Shown piece after piece: positions 17,741-26,302 of a DNA stretch of 64,000 nucleotides (the stretch's first letter is position 1; each line of letters opens with the position of its first letter). The notes below the pieces were generated by a model. The model saw only the letters and a program-made list of their open reading frames with translations, was not told the origin of the DNA and searched no databases. The DNA is taken from positions 62,001 through 126,000 of the forward strand of contig NZ_JALKBC010000009.1 in assembly GCF_023015865.1 (NCBI RefSeq), read 5' to 3'. Source of the stretch: Arenibacter sp. F26102 (GTDB taxonomy: Bacteria > Bacteroidota > Bacteroidia > Flavobacteriales > Flavobacteriaceae). The position numbers and the translations under genes are program-made.

Positions 17741-17946
17741 TATTTCTTTTTGTTCGATTGAAGGAATGCCCTAGGTCTATCAAGTTATAGTGAAATTTAA
17801 ACCTATCAATTGATTTGTGGAGTTTACGAGAGTGGTACTGTTTAATGGCGCTGGTATTTCGGATATTTATACACAGCTGACAAAAACCTTGGTGTTTACT
17901 ATCTAATTGAATGTCCTGGCAGCTATTCGTAATAAAAAATTAGCCA

Positions 17947-18684
17947 ATGGAAAACAACCACTACAACCATTTACAACCAGAAGAGTCACGTTTTCTAAGT
18001 GGGCCTCGTTCCAGGTTTAAAGAACTGCTTTTCACCTTTAAGGTACAATACAGCTTTATTAGGGCTTTTCGGAAAATGCACTTTATAGGTCCCTGCGTAA
18101 CGGTTTTTGGATCGGCCAGATTTGACGTTACCAATCCTTTTTACAAAAAGGCAGAAGAGGTAGGTGCCGCTTTGGCCAATATTGGCTTTACGGTGATGAC
18201 GGGCGGAGGTCCAGGTATTATGGAAGCTGCCAATAAAGGCGCTTATGAAGCGGGTGGTTATTCTGTAGGATGTAATATAATTTTGCCCTTTGAACAAAAA
18301 CCAAACCCCTATTTACATAAATGGATCAACATAAGATATTTTTTTGTCCGGAAGTTCCTGTTGATAAAGTACTCCTACGCCTTCGTGGTTATGCCCGGCG
18401 GCATGGGCACCTTGGATGAGCTTTTCGAATCCATTACTTTGATTCAAACGAAAATGATCCAAAATTTTCCCGTGGTCATTTTCGGGTCAGAATACCATAA
18501 AGAGCTTTGCGAACACATTAGGATTATGGCGGAGAACGAAAGTATAAGTCCAAAAGACATGGAGTTGTTGTTCGTAACCGATTCTGTGGAGGAGATGGTA
18601 GAACACATTAAAACCCATGCTATTCAAAGGTTTAAATTAGTTAAAAAACCACAACGACCTAGTTGGTGGTTTGGGGAAGAATAA
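17947..18684 (+). CDS. LOG family (TIGR00730) nucleotide-binding protein
   Basis: The 245-aa Rossmann-fold protein has the family signatures GGGPGIMEAANKGA (from G86) and PGGMGTLDE (P150-E158). LOG proteins are phosphoribohydrolases acting on nucleoside 5'-monophosphates (cytokinin-activating in plants; other roles in bacteria). No signal peptide is present. It stands alone, with about 200 bp on each side. Confidence 0.9.
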   Translation: MENNHYNHLQPEESRFLSGPRSRFKELLFTFKVQYSFIRAFRKMHFIGPCVTVFGSARFDVTNPFYKKAEEVGAALANIGFTVMTGGGPGIMEAANKGAYEAGGYSVGCNIILPFEQKPNPYLHKWINIRYFFVRKFLLIKYSYAFVVMPGGMGTLDELFESITLIQTKMIQNFPVVIFGSEYHKELCEHIRIMAENESISPKDMELLFVTDSVEEMVEHIKTHAIQRFKLVKKPQRPSWWFGEE

Positions 18685-18886
18685 GAAGGTTCCTCATTTT
18701 TACCAAAATCTTTTCGATAAAGCTCAGATTATTATAACCCCCTTAACTATTGATAGGAATTAAGAGCATCTACCAAAATAGTTTAGTTTTCCTTTATGTT
18801 TCAAAATCCATGGCCTGTGTAACTTAAGTAGCTGTCTATCTGTTTTATATGTTGGAAATTGCTTATGTAATTTAAATGTATCAGCA

Positions 18887-19516
18887 ATGAAACTTTTTAA
18901 ACAAAATAGAGCCAATTTATACATTTTTGGTTTGCCGTTCCTTTTGGCAGTGTTCTCCTGTAACAATGATGATTCATCCGTTGCGGATCTGGATAATACA
19001 AACCTCACTAATGAAGACAGTGCTGCATTACTGTTTATGTTGGAAGAGGAAAAGGTGGCAAGGGATACCTATACCTATTTGGAGGATTTATGGGAAATAA
19101 ATCAGTTTTCAAACATTAAGAAAAGTGAACAAAGTCATATGGATGCCGTTATTGGCCTTTTGGACCAATATAATATTTCCTATACCCTTTTATCCTATGG
19201 GGAGTTTAATAACCCGGACATTCAAAAACTTTATGATCAGTTTGTTGATTACGGCAGCGAGAATAGGGCAAATGCCTTGGAGGTTGGTGCCAATATTGAA
19301 GATTTGGACATTGTGGATTTGGCCAACTTTATTAATTCCACTACCAACAGCGCCATGATAAAGGTTTTTGAAAGCCTACAATGTGGTAGCCGAAACCACC
19401 TCAGGAGCTTTGTTACTGCCATTGAAGTTTCGGGAAACACCTATGAGCCCCGGTATTTAACCCAGGAAGACTATACCCTAATAATCAATGATAGTCCAGA
19501 TCAATGTGGGCGATAA
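18887..19516 (+). CDS. DUF2202 (ferritin-like) lipoprotein
   Basis: The 209-aa lipoprotein has lipobox LAVFSC. It carries the DUF2202 domain, recognised by LLFMLEEEKVARDTYTYL and the later KKSEQSHMDAVIGLLDQYNI helix with Glu/His residues that resemble a ferritin-like metal site. The function of this family is not established; a redox or metal role is suggested by the fold. It lies just upstream of the RND efflux operon, with a 99-bp gap. Confidence 0.85.
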   Translation: MKLFKQNRANLYIFGLPFLLAVFSCNNDDSSVADLDNTNLTNEDSAALLFMLEEEKVARDTYTYLEDLWEINQFSNIKKSEQSHMDAVIGLLDQYNISYTLLSYGEFNNPDIQKLYDQFVDYGSENRANALEVGANIEDLDIVDLANFINSTTNSAMIKVFESLQCGSRNHLRSFVTAIEVSGNTYEPRYLTQEDYTLIINDSPDQCGR

Positions 19517-19615
19517 CCCAAGTTTTTAGACCAACCTAGGCTCCTTTACGTCAGTAACATTAGTTACTGTGCAATCCCTTTTCTCCCCCTAATTTTGTCT
19601 TAAATAATTTGTAAC

Positions 19616-20920
19616 ATGAAGAATATTATATACATACTATCATTTTTGGGAACTATGTTCTTTGTTCAGGCACAGGAAAGGGTGTTGATCAGCAAGGAGG
19701 AAGTGATGACCAAAGTGAGGGAAAACAACAATACCCTAAAAATGTCCCAACAGGATGTGTTGGCCGCGAAAGGAGATTTTAATCAGTCCAATGCGGTGAT
19801 TTTGCCCAATATAAGCGTCTCCCATACGGCTATAGCTACCACCAATCCCTTGATGGCATTTGGTTCAAAATTAAACCAGGAAATTTTGACTCAAGCCGAT
19901 TTTGACCCCTTTTTATTGAACAATCCCAGTCAGATCGAGGATTATGCCACGCGTATAGTAGTACAGCAGCCTTTGGTAAATCTGGATGGAATTTTTCAGC
20001 GCAAGGCAGCAAAAGCCAAATTAAATGCTGTGGAGTTAAAAGCTGATAGGACCAATGATTATATGGACTTGGAGGTGGAAAAGGCCTATATGCAATTGCA
20101 ATTGGCGTATAAGTCGGTCGCGGTTTTGGAACAGGCAAAAAAGGCAGCCATGGAAAATAAGCGTTTGGCAGATAATAGTTTTAATCAGGGGTATCTTCAA
20201 AAATCGGATGTCCTTGCCGTTGAGGTTAGGCTTACCGAAATAGAGAATCAGTTGCAGTACGCCAAGAGCAATGTCCATAATGTCTCCAATTATCTATCCG
20301 TCTTGATGAACGATAACAGCTATGCTCTTCTACAACCATCGGACTCCTTGACCCTAGTGGTCAGTGACATTTATACCGAAGGATTGCCCGAGAATAGAAA
20401 GGACCTACAAGCCATGTCCTTGTCCAGTGACGCTTACCAACAAATGTACAGGGCGGACAAAATGAGTTTCCTTCCCAGCCTAAATGCGTTTGGAACCTAT
20501 GAATTGCATGATGATCAAGTTTTTCAGGGTGATGCCAATGGATACCTGATCGGGGCAGAATTAAAATGGAACATTTTTGAAGGCAGCAAACGTTTTGGAA
20601 AGGTTCAAAAAAGTAGGGCCGAATACGAAAAATCCAAATTGGAACTGCATCAGTATAAGGCGGAGAGTCAGGTAGAGTTGAATAGGGCCATGCGGCTGCT
20701 TCAGGATGCCAAAAATAATCTGGAGCTAACTTCCTTGGCGTTGCAACAGTCGGAAGAGTCTTTGCGCATACGTACCAATAGATTTAAACAAGGCTTGGAA
20801 AAAACTACCGATCTATTAAATACCGAAACACAATTCTCACAAAAGAGATTGGAGTATTACACTACAATTTTTAATTATAACTATGCTTTGGCCTATGTTA
20901 AGTTCTTAACCAAGGAATAA
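19616..20920 (+). CDS. TolC-family outer-membrane efflux protein
   Basis: The 434-aa protein has a signal peptide ending VQAQ and two long amphipathic helical repeats typical of TolC/OprM factors (AYMQLQLAYKSVAVLEQAK; ADNSFNQGYLQKSDVLAVE; IRTNRFKQGLEKTTDLLNT). It forms the outer-membrane channel of a tripartite pump. The membrane fusion and inner-membrane RND genes follow directly in the same direction. Confidence 0.93.
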   Translation: MKNIIYILSFLGTMFFVQAQERVLISKEEVMTKVRENNNTLKMSQQDVLAAKGDFNQSNAVILPNISVSHTAIATTNPLMAFGSKLNQEILTQADFDPFLLNNPSQIEDYATRIVVQQPLVNLDGIFQRKAAKAKLNAVELKADRTNDYMDLEVEKAYMQLQLAYKSVAVLEQAKKAAMENKRLADNSFNQGYLQKSDVLAVEVRLTEIENQLQYAKSNVHNVSNYLSVLMNDNSYALLQPSDSLTLVVSDIYTEGLPENRKDLQAMSLSSDAYQQMYRADKMSFLPSLNAFGTYELHDDQVFQGDANGYLIGAELKWNIFEGSKRFGKVQKSRAEYEKSKLELHQYKAESQVELNRAMRLLQDAKNNLELTSLALQQSEESLRIRTNRFKQGLEKTTDLLNTETQFSQKRLEYYTTIFNYNYALAYVKFLTKE

Positions 20921-20995
20921 TGCGCCTAAGTCGCTTAACATAAGAAATCATAAAAAGGAATTTTCGCATTTAGCACTAAAAATAAAAAGAAAAAC

Positions 20996-22075
20996 ATGCA
21001 AACAAAATTATACTTAATAGCACTCATCACCCTAGTCATAACAATTTCCAGTTGTGGGAGTGAAGATAAAAAAGCGGTGACAGATAATTCTCCAGCTGTT
21101 GCCGTTAAAGTGAATACGGTTTCCGAACAGAGCGGTGGCACATTCCTTTCTGCCAGTGGAAAGATAGAGGCAGTGAACAGTGCCAATATCAGTACCCGAA
21201 TGATGGGATATGTTGATAAAATTTACGTGCAGGTCGGGGATAAAGTGAATAAAGGACAGCAATTGATAAGTATTAACAACACTGATCTATCCGCCAAATT
21301 GGCCCAGGTAAATGCCAGTATTACCGAGGCCACTGCGGCTTTTGCCAATGCAGAAAAGGATTACAAAAGGTATACAGCTTTGTTTAATGAAAACAGTGCT
21401 TCTCAAAAGGAACTGGACGATATTACGGCCAACTACAACATGGCCAAGGCCAGATTGGAAGGCGCGAAACAAATGAAGAATGAGGTAAACGCCCAATTTT
21501 CATATAGCAATATACGCGCCCCTTTTAATGGGGTAGTAACCAACAAATTTATAAAGGTTGGGGATATGGCAAATCCAGGAATGCCCTTATTGGAAGTGGA
21601 GAGTCCCGGAGATTTTCAGGTATTGGCCATGATACCCGAATCCGAAATCCTTCAGATCAAGGACGATTCGGAAGTTCTTGTCCTGATCAAGACTCCTAAC
21701 GAATCTGTTCAGGGGAAAGTGGTTGAAGTAAGTACATCGGCAAAAAATACTGGAGGACAATATATGGTTAAAGTGATGCTGGACAAATCCGAGTATAATT
21801 TGCTTTCCGGAATGTATGCTACTGTGCAATTTCCAACGGTAAAAAAGAAGAACACCAATAAAGTACTTATCCCTTTGGATGCCGTGGTGCACAATGGACA
21901 ATTAGCCGGGGTGTATACGGTTAGTGAAAGCAATACGGCACTTTTACGCTGGCTGCGGTTGGGCAGGACTTATGGCGATAGTGTTGAAGTATTGTCCGGA
22001 CTTTCCGCCGAGGAAGATTACATAATATCTGCCGAGGGGAAGTTGTTCAATGGGGCCAAAATAAGTATCCAATAA
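20996..22075 (+). CDS. RND efflux periplasmic adaptor (membrane fusion protein)
   Basis: The 359-aa lipoprotein (Cys20 in ITISSC) has the usual split biotinyl-lipoyl domain (GYVDKIYVQVGDKVNKGQQL and later IRAPFNGVVTNKFIKVGD), a coiled-coil hairpin between them (ASITEATAAFANAEKDYKRY) and beta-barrel/membrane-proximal domains. It joins the TolC partner encoded upstream to the RND pump encoded downstream. The adaptor lacks His-rich or Met-rich metal-binding extensions, so the substrate is not obvious. Confidence 0.93.
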   Translation: MQTKLYLIALITLVITISSCGSEDKKAVTDNSPAVAVKVNTVSEQSGGTFLSASGKIEAVNSANISTRMMGYVDKIYVQVGDKVNKGQQLISINNTDLSAKLAQVNASITEATAAFANAEKDYKRYTALFNENSASQKELDDITANYNMAKARLEGAKQMKNEVNAQFSYSNIRAPFNGVVTNKFIKVGDMANPGMPLLEVESPGDFQVLAMIPESEILQIKDDSEVLVLIKTPNESVQGKVVEVSTSAKNTGGQYMVKVMLDKSEYNLLSGMYATVQFPTVKKKNTNKVLIPLDAVVHNGQLAGVYTVSESNTALLRWLRLGRTYGDSVEVLSGLSAEEDYIISAEGKLFNGAKISIQ

Positions 22076-22084
22076 CTGAAGATT

Positions 22085-22330
22085 AAAAAAACGGATTTGC
22101 GTTAGGCTTGCCCGCCATTAGGCGGGGATTGCAGTGGTTACCCCAGGTCTTTTTAGCGGATTTAGGCTAAAAAGGAGCTGGAGTAAAAGCGGAAAGCCCG
22201 ACCTGAGCTTTCCTGCATGATCATCCTGCTATACCTACAAGGTCTTGGAGACCTTGCATGATTCAGGAAAAGATCTTGCAGGTATAAGAAAAGACCTTGC
22301 CGATATGATTATCATGCGAAGGAAACGCTC
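22085..22330. repeat. Mosaic of intergenic inverted repeats between adaptor and pump genes
   Basis: The spacer holds GCCCGCC/GGCGGG, TTTTTAGC/GCTAAAAA (22150-22173) and CAAGGTCT/AGACCTTG (22238-22256). It also has a longer imperfect pair: CTATACCTACAAGGTCT mirrored by the reverse complement of AGATCTTGCAGGTATAAG. It looks like multi-copy, REP-like intergenic DNA rather than coding sequence. Copy number elsewhere in the genome cannot be seen from here. Confidence 0.6.
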
Positions 22331-22354
22331 AAATACAAAAACAATAAGAAAAAG

Positions 22355-25300
22355 ATGAAAGAAGGATTAGCAGGCAAGATTGCCAAAGCGTTTATAGGTT
22401 CCAAGTTAACGGTCCTTTTAATGATTGTGTTCATGGTCATTGGGGTATACAGTTCGTTCTTGATACCAAGAGAAGAGGAGCCTCAGATAGATGTGCCCAT
22501 GGCCGATATTTTTGTGGGATACCCTGGGGCCAGTCCCACCGAAGTGGAGAGTAGGGTAACCAAACCGTTGGAAAAATTAATTTCCAATATTAAGGGTGTG
22601 GAGTATGTCTACTCTACCTCCATGGAAGAGCAGGGGATGGTTATAGTGCAGTTTTATGTAGGTGAGGACATTGAACGTTCGTTTGTTAAACTCCAGAACG
22701 AGATCAATAAGCATATGGATGAAATGCCGCAAGGCGTTACCTTCCCTTTGATAAAAACCAGGGCTATAGACGATGTTCCCATGCTTGGACTAACCTTATG
22801 GAGTGAGAATTACGATGATTACCAATTAAAGCAAATTGCCCAGGAACTTACGGATGAAATTGAAAAGATAAACGATGTGTCCGCCACCCAAAAAATTGGT
22901 GGCCGTAACCGTCAATTAAGGGTAGTATTGGACAAGGATAAATTGGCGGAAAGCGGATTGGATTTTCTGTCTGTTGCCCAAATGATAAAGGCCAATAATC
23001 AACAACTGAGCGGAGGTACGTTTGATAAAAATGATACCGAATTTATGGTGACCACCGGTAAATTCCTGGAAACTGCTGCAGACGTGGAAAATTTGGTGGT
23101 AGGCGTACAACAGAACCGTCCCATTTATTTAAAGCAAATTGCCAGTATACAGGACGGACCAGAAATTCCAAAGGAATATGTGTCCCTTGGCTTTGGGCAG
23201 GGGAGTGAAAAAGGGGGAGTCTACAAAAGCGAGTATCCTGCTGTGACTATATCGGTGGCCAAGCGCAAAGGTGCCGACGCTATGAAGATTTCGGACATTA
23301 TTTTGGACAAGGTAGATCATTTAAAAAAGAACCTTATTCCGGATGATGTGCATGTAGAGGTAACCCGTAATTACGGGGAAACGGCCTCCCATAAGGTGTC
23401 GGAATTGTTAATGCACCTTATTGGGGCCATTATAGCAGTAACCTTTGTAGTGATGTTGGCCATGGGATGGCGTGGAGGATTGGTAGTGTTTCTTTCGGTA
23501 CCTATAACCTTTGCCCTTACATTGCTTAGCTATTATATGTTGGATTATACGCTGAACCGTATCACCTTGTTTGCTTTGGTTTTTGTAACGGGTATAGTGG
23601 TGGACGATTCCATTATTATCGCGGAAAACATGCACCGGCATTTTAAAATGAAACGCTTACCGTTTAAACAGGCTGCCTTGTATGCCATTAATGAAGTTGG
23701 GAATCCTACTATTTTGGCCACTTTCACGGTAATTGCCTCTGTATTGCCAATGGCTTTTGTCTCCGGTCTAATGGGACCCTATATGTCGCCAATGCCTATT
23801 GGAGCTTCCATTGCAATGTTGTTGTCCCTTTTTGTTGCCTTGACCATTACCCCTTATCTAGGATATATTTTCCTAAGGGAGAAGGATAAAAAGGGAGAGG
23901 AAAAGGTAGAGAAACCTTTGGAGAATACCTTTATCTACAAGATGTACCATAAGTTTGAAAGTCCTTTGATCGAGAACAAGAAGAAGCGTTGGTTGTTTTT
24001 GGGAATTACCTTCTTGTTGCTATTGGGTTCCATTGGAATGTTCTTTACCAAATCGGTTGCTGTAAAAATGTTACCGTTCGACAATAAGAACGAGTTTCAG
24101 GTGGTCATAGACATGCCCGAAGGTACTACTTTGGAACGTACCGGGGTGGTAGCTCGGGAAATTGCCCAGTATTTAAATACCCGTCCTGAAGTGGTAAACT
24201 ACCAAAGTTATGTGGGGACTTCGGCTCCGATAACATTCAACGGTTTGGTCCGTCACTACGATATGAGAGGGGGTAGTAATATGGCCGATATTCAGGTGAA
24301 TTTAGTGGATAAGGGCGATAGAAGTGCCCAAAGCCATGATATAGCCAGTTTGTTGCGACCAGAAATTCAGCGCATTGGAGGTAAATTCAACGCCAACATT
24401 AAGATTGTAGAGGTGCCACCAGGACCTCCGGTTTTATCTACTATTGTTGGGGAAATATACGGTCCTGATTACAACACACAGATAGCCATTGCGGACCAGG
24501 TACAGCAAATCTTGAAAAACACCTCTGACGTTGTGGATGTAGATTGGATGGTAGAAGCGGACCAGATAAAATATGAGTTTATCATAGACAAGGAAAAGGC
24601 AATGCTTTATGGTGTAGCCCCCGCACAAATTGCCCATACTATGAATATGGCCCTGTCGGAAAGGGCAGTGACCAATCTGTACGATGAAAATGCCTCCAAT
24701 CAGATTGGGTTGATATTGGCTTTGGATGAAAAAGAGAAATCTACTATCCAGGACATTGCCCAAATGAAGGTGAAATCGGAACAAGGCAATGGCAATATGG
24801 TTCCTATAGCCGATTTGGTGAGCATTGAGCAAACCACTAGGGCTAAGAGCATCTATAGAAAAAACCAAAAAAGAGTGGTTTATGTACTGGCCGATATGGC
24901 CGGGGAATTGGAAAGTCCGGTGTACGCCATATTGGGAATGACCGATAAGTTAAAGGCCATGGATTTGCCAAAGGGTTATTCTATAGATGAACTGTTCATA
25001 AAGCAACCCGATTTTGAGGACAATTATACCGTAAAATGGGATGGGGAATGGCAGATTACCTTGGAGGTATTCCGGGATCTTGGATTGGCCTTCCTAGGGG
25101 TCATCATTATAATATATATACTTATTGTGGGTTGGTTCCAGAATTTTAAAGCTCCTATTGTAATGATGGTGGCCATACCCCTTTCCTTGATCGGGATAGT
25201 ATTGGGCCATTGGATGCTGGGTGCATTTTTTACGGCAACTTCCTTTATCGGGATGATTGCCTTGGCCGGAATCATGGTACGGAACTCGGTGTTATTGATC

Positions 25301-25552
25301 GATTTTATCAATATACGGCTGGCAGATGGTGTACCCTTGAAATTAGCGGTAATTGAAGCAGGAGCAGTGAGGACAACCCCTATTTTGTTAACTGCAGGTA
25401 CTGTAGTCATTGGAGCATTCGTAATCTTGTTCGACCCTATTTTTCAAGGGCTGGCCATATCCTTAATGGGAGGTACCATTGTATCCACGGTGCTTACATT
25501 GTTAGTAGTGCCTTTGGTGTATTATATGATAGAAAGGAAGAACTATAAATAA
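22355..25552 (+). CDS. RND efflux transporter permease (AcrB/MMPL-type)
   Basis: The 1065-aa inner-membrane pump has the full RND plan: TM1 near residues 15-35, a large periplasmic loop, the TM2-TM6 block with the proton-relay Asp pair in GIVVDDSIIIAEN (D417, D418), a second loop and TM8-TM12 (GIMVRNSVLLIDF). VDD in TM4 is typical of drug/lipid-type HAE pumps rather than the classic metal CusA signature. It works with the adaptor and TolC protein encoded upstream. The inserted 280-bp repeat-rich spacer before it is unusual inside an operon. Confidence 0.93.
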   Translation: MKEGLAGKIAKAFIGSKLTVLLMIVFMVIGVYSSFLIPREEEPQIDVPMADIFVGYPGASPTEVESRVTKPLEKLISNIKGVEYVYSTSMEEQGMVIVQFYVGEDIERSFVKLQNEINKHMDEMPQGVTFPLIKTRAIDDVPMLGLTLWSENYDDYQLKQIAQELTDEIEKINDVSATQKIGGRNRQLRVVLDKDKLAESGLDFLSVAQMIKANNQQLSGGTFDKNDTEFMVTTGKFLETAADVENLVVGVQQNRPIYLKQIASIQDGPEIPKEYVSLGFGQGSEKGGVYKSEYPAVTISVAKRKGADAMKISDIILDKVDHLKKNLIPDDVHVEVTRNYGETASHKVSELLMHLIGAIIAVTFVVMLAMGWRGGLVVFLSVPITFALTLLSYYMLDYTLNRITLFALVFVTGIVVDDSIIIAENMHRHFKMKRLPFKQAALYAINEVGNPTILATFTVIASVLPMAFVSGLMGPYMSPMPIGASIAMLLSLFVALTITPYLGYIFLREKDKKGEEKVEKPLENTFIYKMYHKFESPLIENKKKRWLFLGITFLLLLGSIGMFFTKSVAVKMLPFDNKNEFQVVIDMPEGTTLERTGVVAREIAQYLNTRPEVVNYQSYVGTSAPITFNGLVRHYDMRGGSNMADIQVNLVDKGDRSAQSHDIASLLRPEIQRIGGKFNANIKIVEVPPGPPVLSTIVGEIYGPDYNTQIAIADQVQQILKNTSDVVDVDWMVEADQIKYEFIIDKEKAMLYGVAPAQIAHTMNMALSERAVTNLYDENASNQIGLILALDEKEKSTIQDIAQMKVKSEQGNGNMVPIADLVSIEQTTRAKSIYRKNQKRVVYVLADMAGELESPVYAILGMTDKLKAMDLPKGYSIDELFIKQPDFEDNYTVKWDGEWQITLEVFRDLGLAFLGVIIIIYILIVGWFQNFKAPIVMMVAIPLSLIGIVLGHWMLGAFFTATSFIGMIALAGIMVRNSVLLIDFINIRLADGVPLKLAVIEAGAVRTTPILLTAGTVVIGAFVILFDPIFQGLAISLMGGTIVSTVLTLLVVPLVYYMIERKNYK

Positions 25553-25659
25553 AGATGGGTCTCTGCGCCTAGTCGAAGTGATCCCCAGTAAAGCATAAAG
25601 GAAGCTACGGCTCAACGAGGTATAATGGCAGAAATACAATTGAAACTAAAAATAAAGTA

Positions 25660-25965
25660 ATGAAATTACTAATAGTAACTGTTGTGGAGGAGTACGGGAA
25701 GGAAATCCTACAACTATTTAAAAAAGCCAATATTGAGAGCTTTAGTGGTTCCGATATTGATGGGTATAAGAATCAGGCTACGGTGCTAATGGCATCAAAC
25801 TGGTTCCCAAGTGAAAAAGGAGGTGTGGAATCCAACATGTTTTTCTCCTTTACCACTGATGAAAATATTGAAATTCTATTCGGACTTATTACATCTTTCA
25901 ATTCTAATTTGGAAACCAACAATCCCATAAGGGCTGCAGTGGTTCCAATAGAGAAATTTATTTAA
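25660..25965 (+). CDS. Small PII-like protein linked to the RND pump
   Basis: A 101-aa protein with an alternating beta-alpha-beta pattern (KLLIVTVVEEYGKEILQLFKKA, then SNMFFSFTTDENIEILFGLI and IRAAVVPIEKFI) like the ferredoxin-like PII/CutA/DUF3240 folds. The T-loop of classical GlnB is not recognisable, so nitrogen regulation is unlikely. PII-like proteins of the DUF3240 type often sit next to efflux genes; assignment here is by fold impression and context. Confidence 0.55.
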   Translation: MKLLIVTVVEEYGKEILQLFKKANIESFSGSDIDGYKNQATVLMASNWFPSEKGGVESNMFFSFTTDENIEILFGLITSFNSNLETNNPIRAAVVPIEKFI

Positions 25966-25985
25966 TAACCTTAAAAAATTATATT

Positions 25986-26192
25986 ATGATCAATAGATAT
26001 ATCAGGGCAATTGCCGGGACTTTTATCATTATAAGTGTTGTATTGGCAATATACGTAAACATAAACTGGTTGTGGTTTACCCTATTTGTAGGGGCCAACC
26101 TTTTTCAATCCGCCTTTACCCAATGGTGTCTTATGGAGAAGATCTTATTTAAGCTTGGAGTTAGAAAAGATGGGGACAGCTGTACCGTATAA
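25986..26192 (+). CDS. DUF2892 (YgaP-like) small membrane protein
   Basis: A 68-aa protein with two hydrophobic helices (AGTFIIISVVLAIYV; WFTLFVGANLFQSAFTQWC) and the tail CLMEKILFKLGVRK. This matches DUF2892, the membrane anchor found in the rhodanese YgaP and common in sulfur- or metal-handling operons. It follows the PII-like gene by 20 bp and ends the efflux operon. A terminator hairpin lies at 26233-26264. It keeps a single Cys in the QWC segment, as many relatives do. Confidence 0.85.
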   Translation: MINRYIRAIAGTFIIISVVLAIYVNINWLWFTLFVGANLFQSAFTQWCLMEKILFKLGVRKDGDSCTV

Positions 26193-26232
26193 ATGTCTTA
26201 AAGCGTAGTGGGATTGGCGATAAATAATAGAC

Positions 26233-26264
26233 AAAAAAAATACCCTGGTCTCCCAGGGTATTTT
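26233..26264. terminator. Bidirectional intrinsic terminator
   Basis: A perfect stem, TACCCTGG / CCAGGGTA (26241-26248 and 26253-26260), is extended by flanking A8 and T4. On the minus strand the hairpin is followed by eight T residues, ideal for ending the SusC/SusD operon. On the plus strand it is followed by TTTT and may end the efflux operon. Confidence 0.85.
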
Positions 26265-26302
26265 AAAACTAACTCAAACTCAATAAAAAAACTCAATCTT
26301 TA

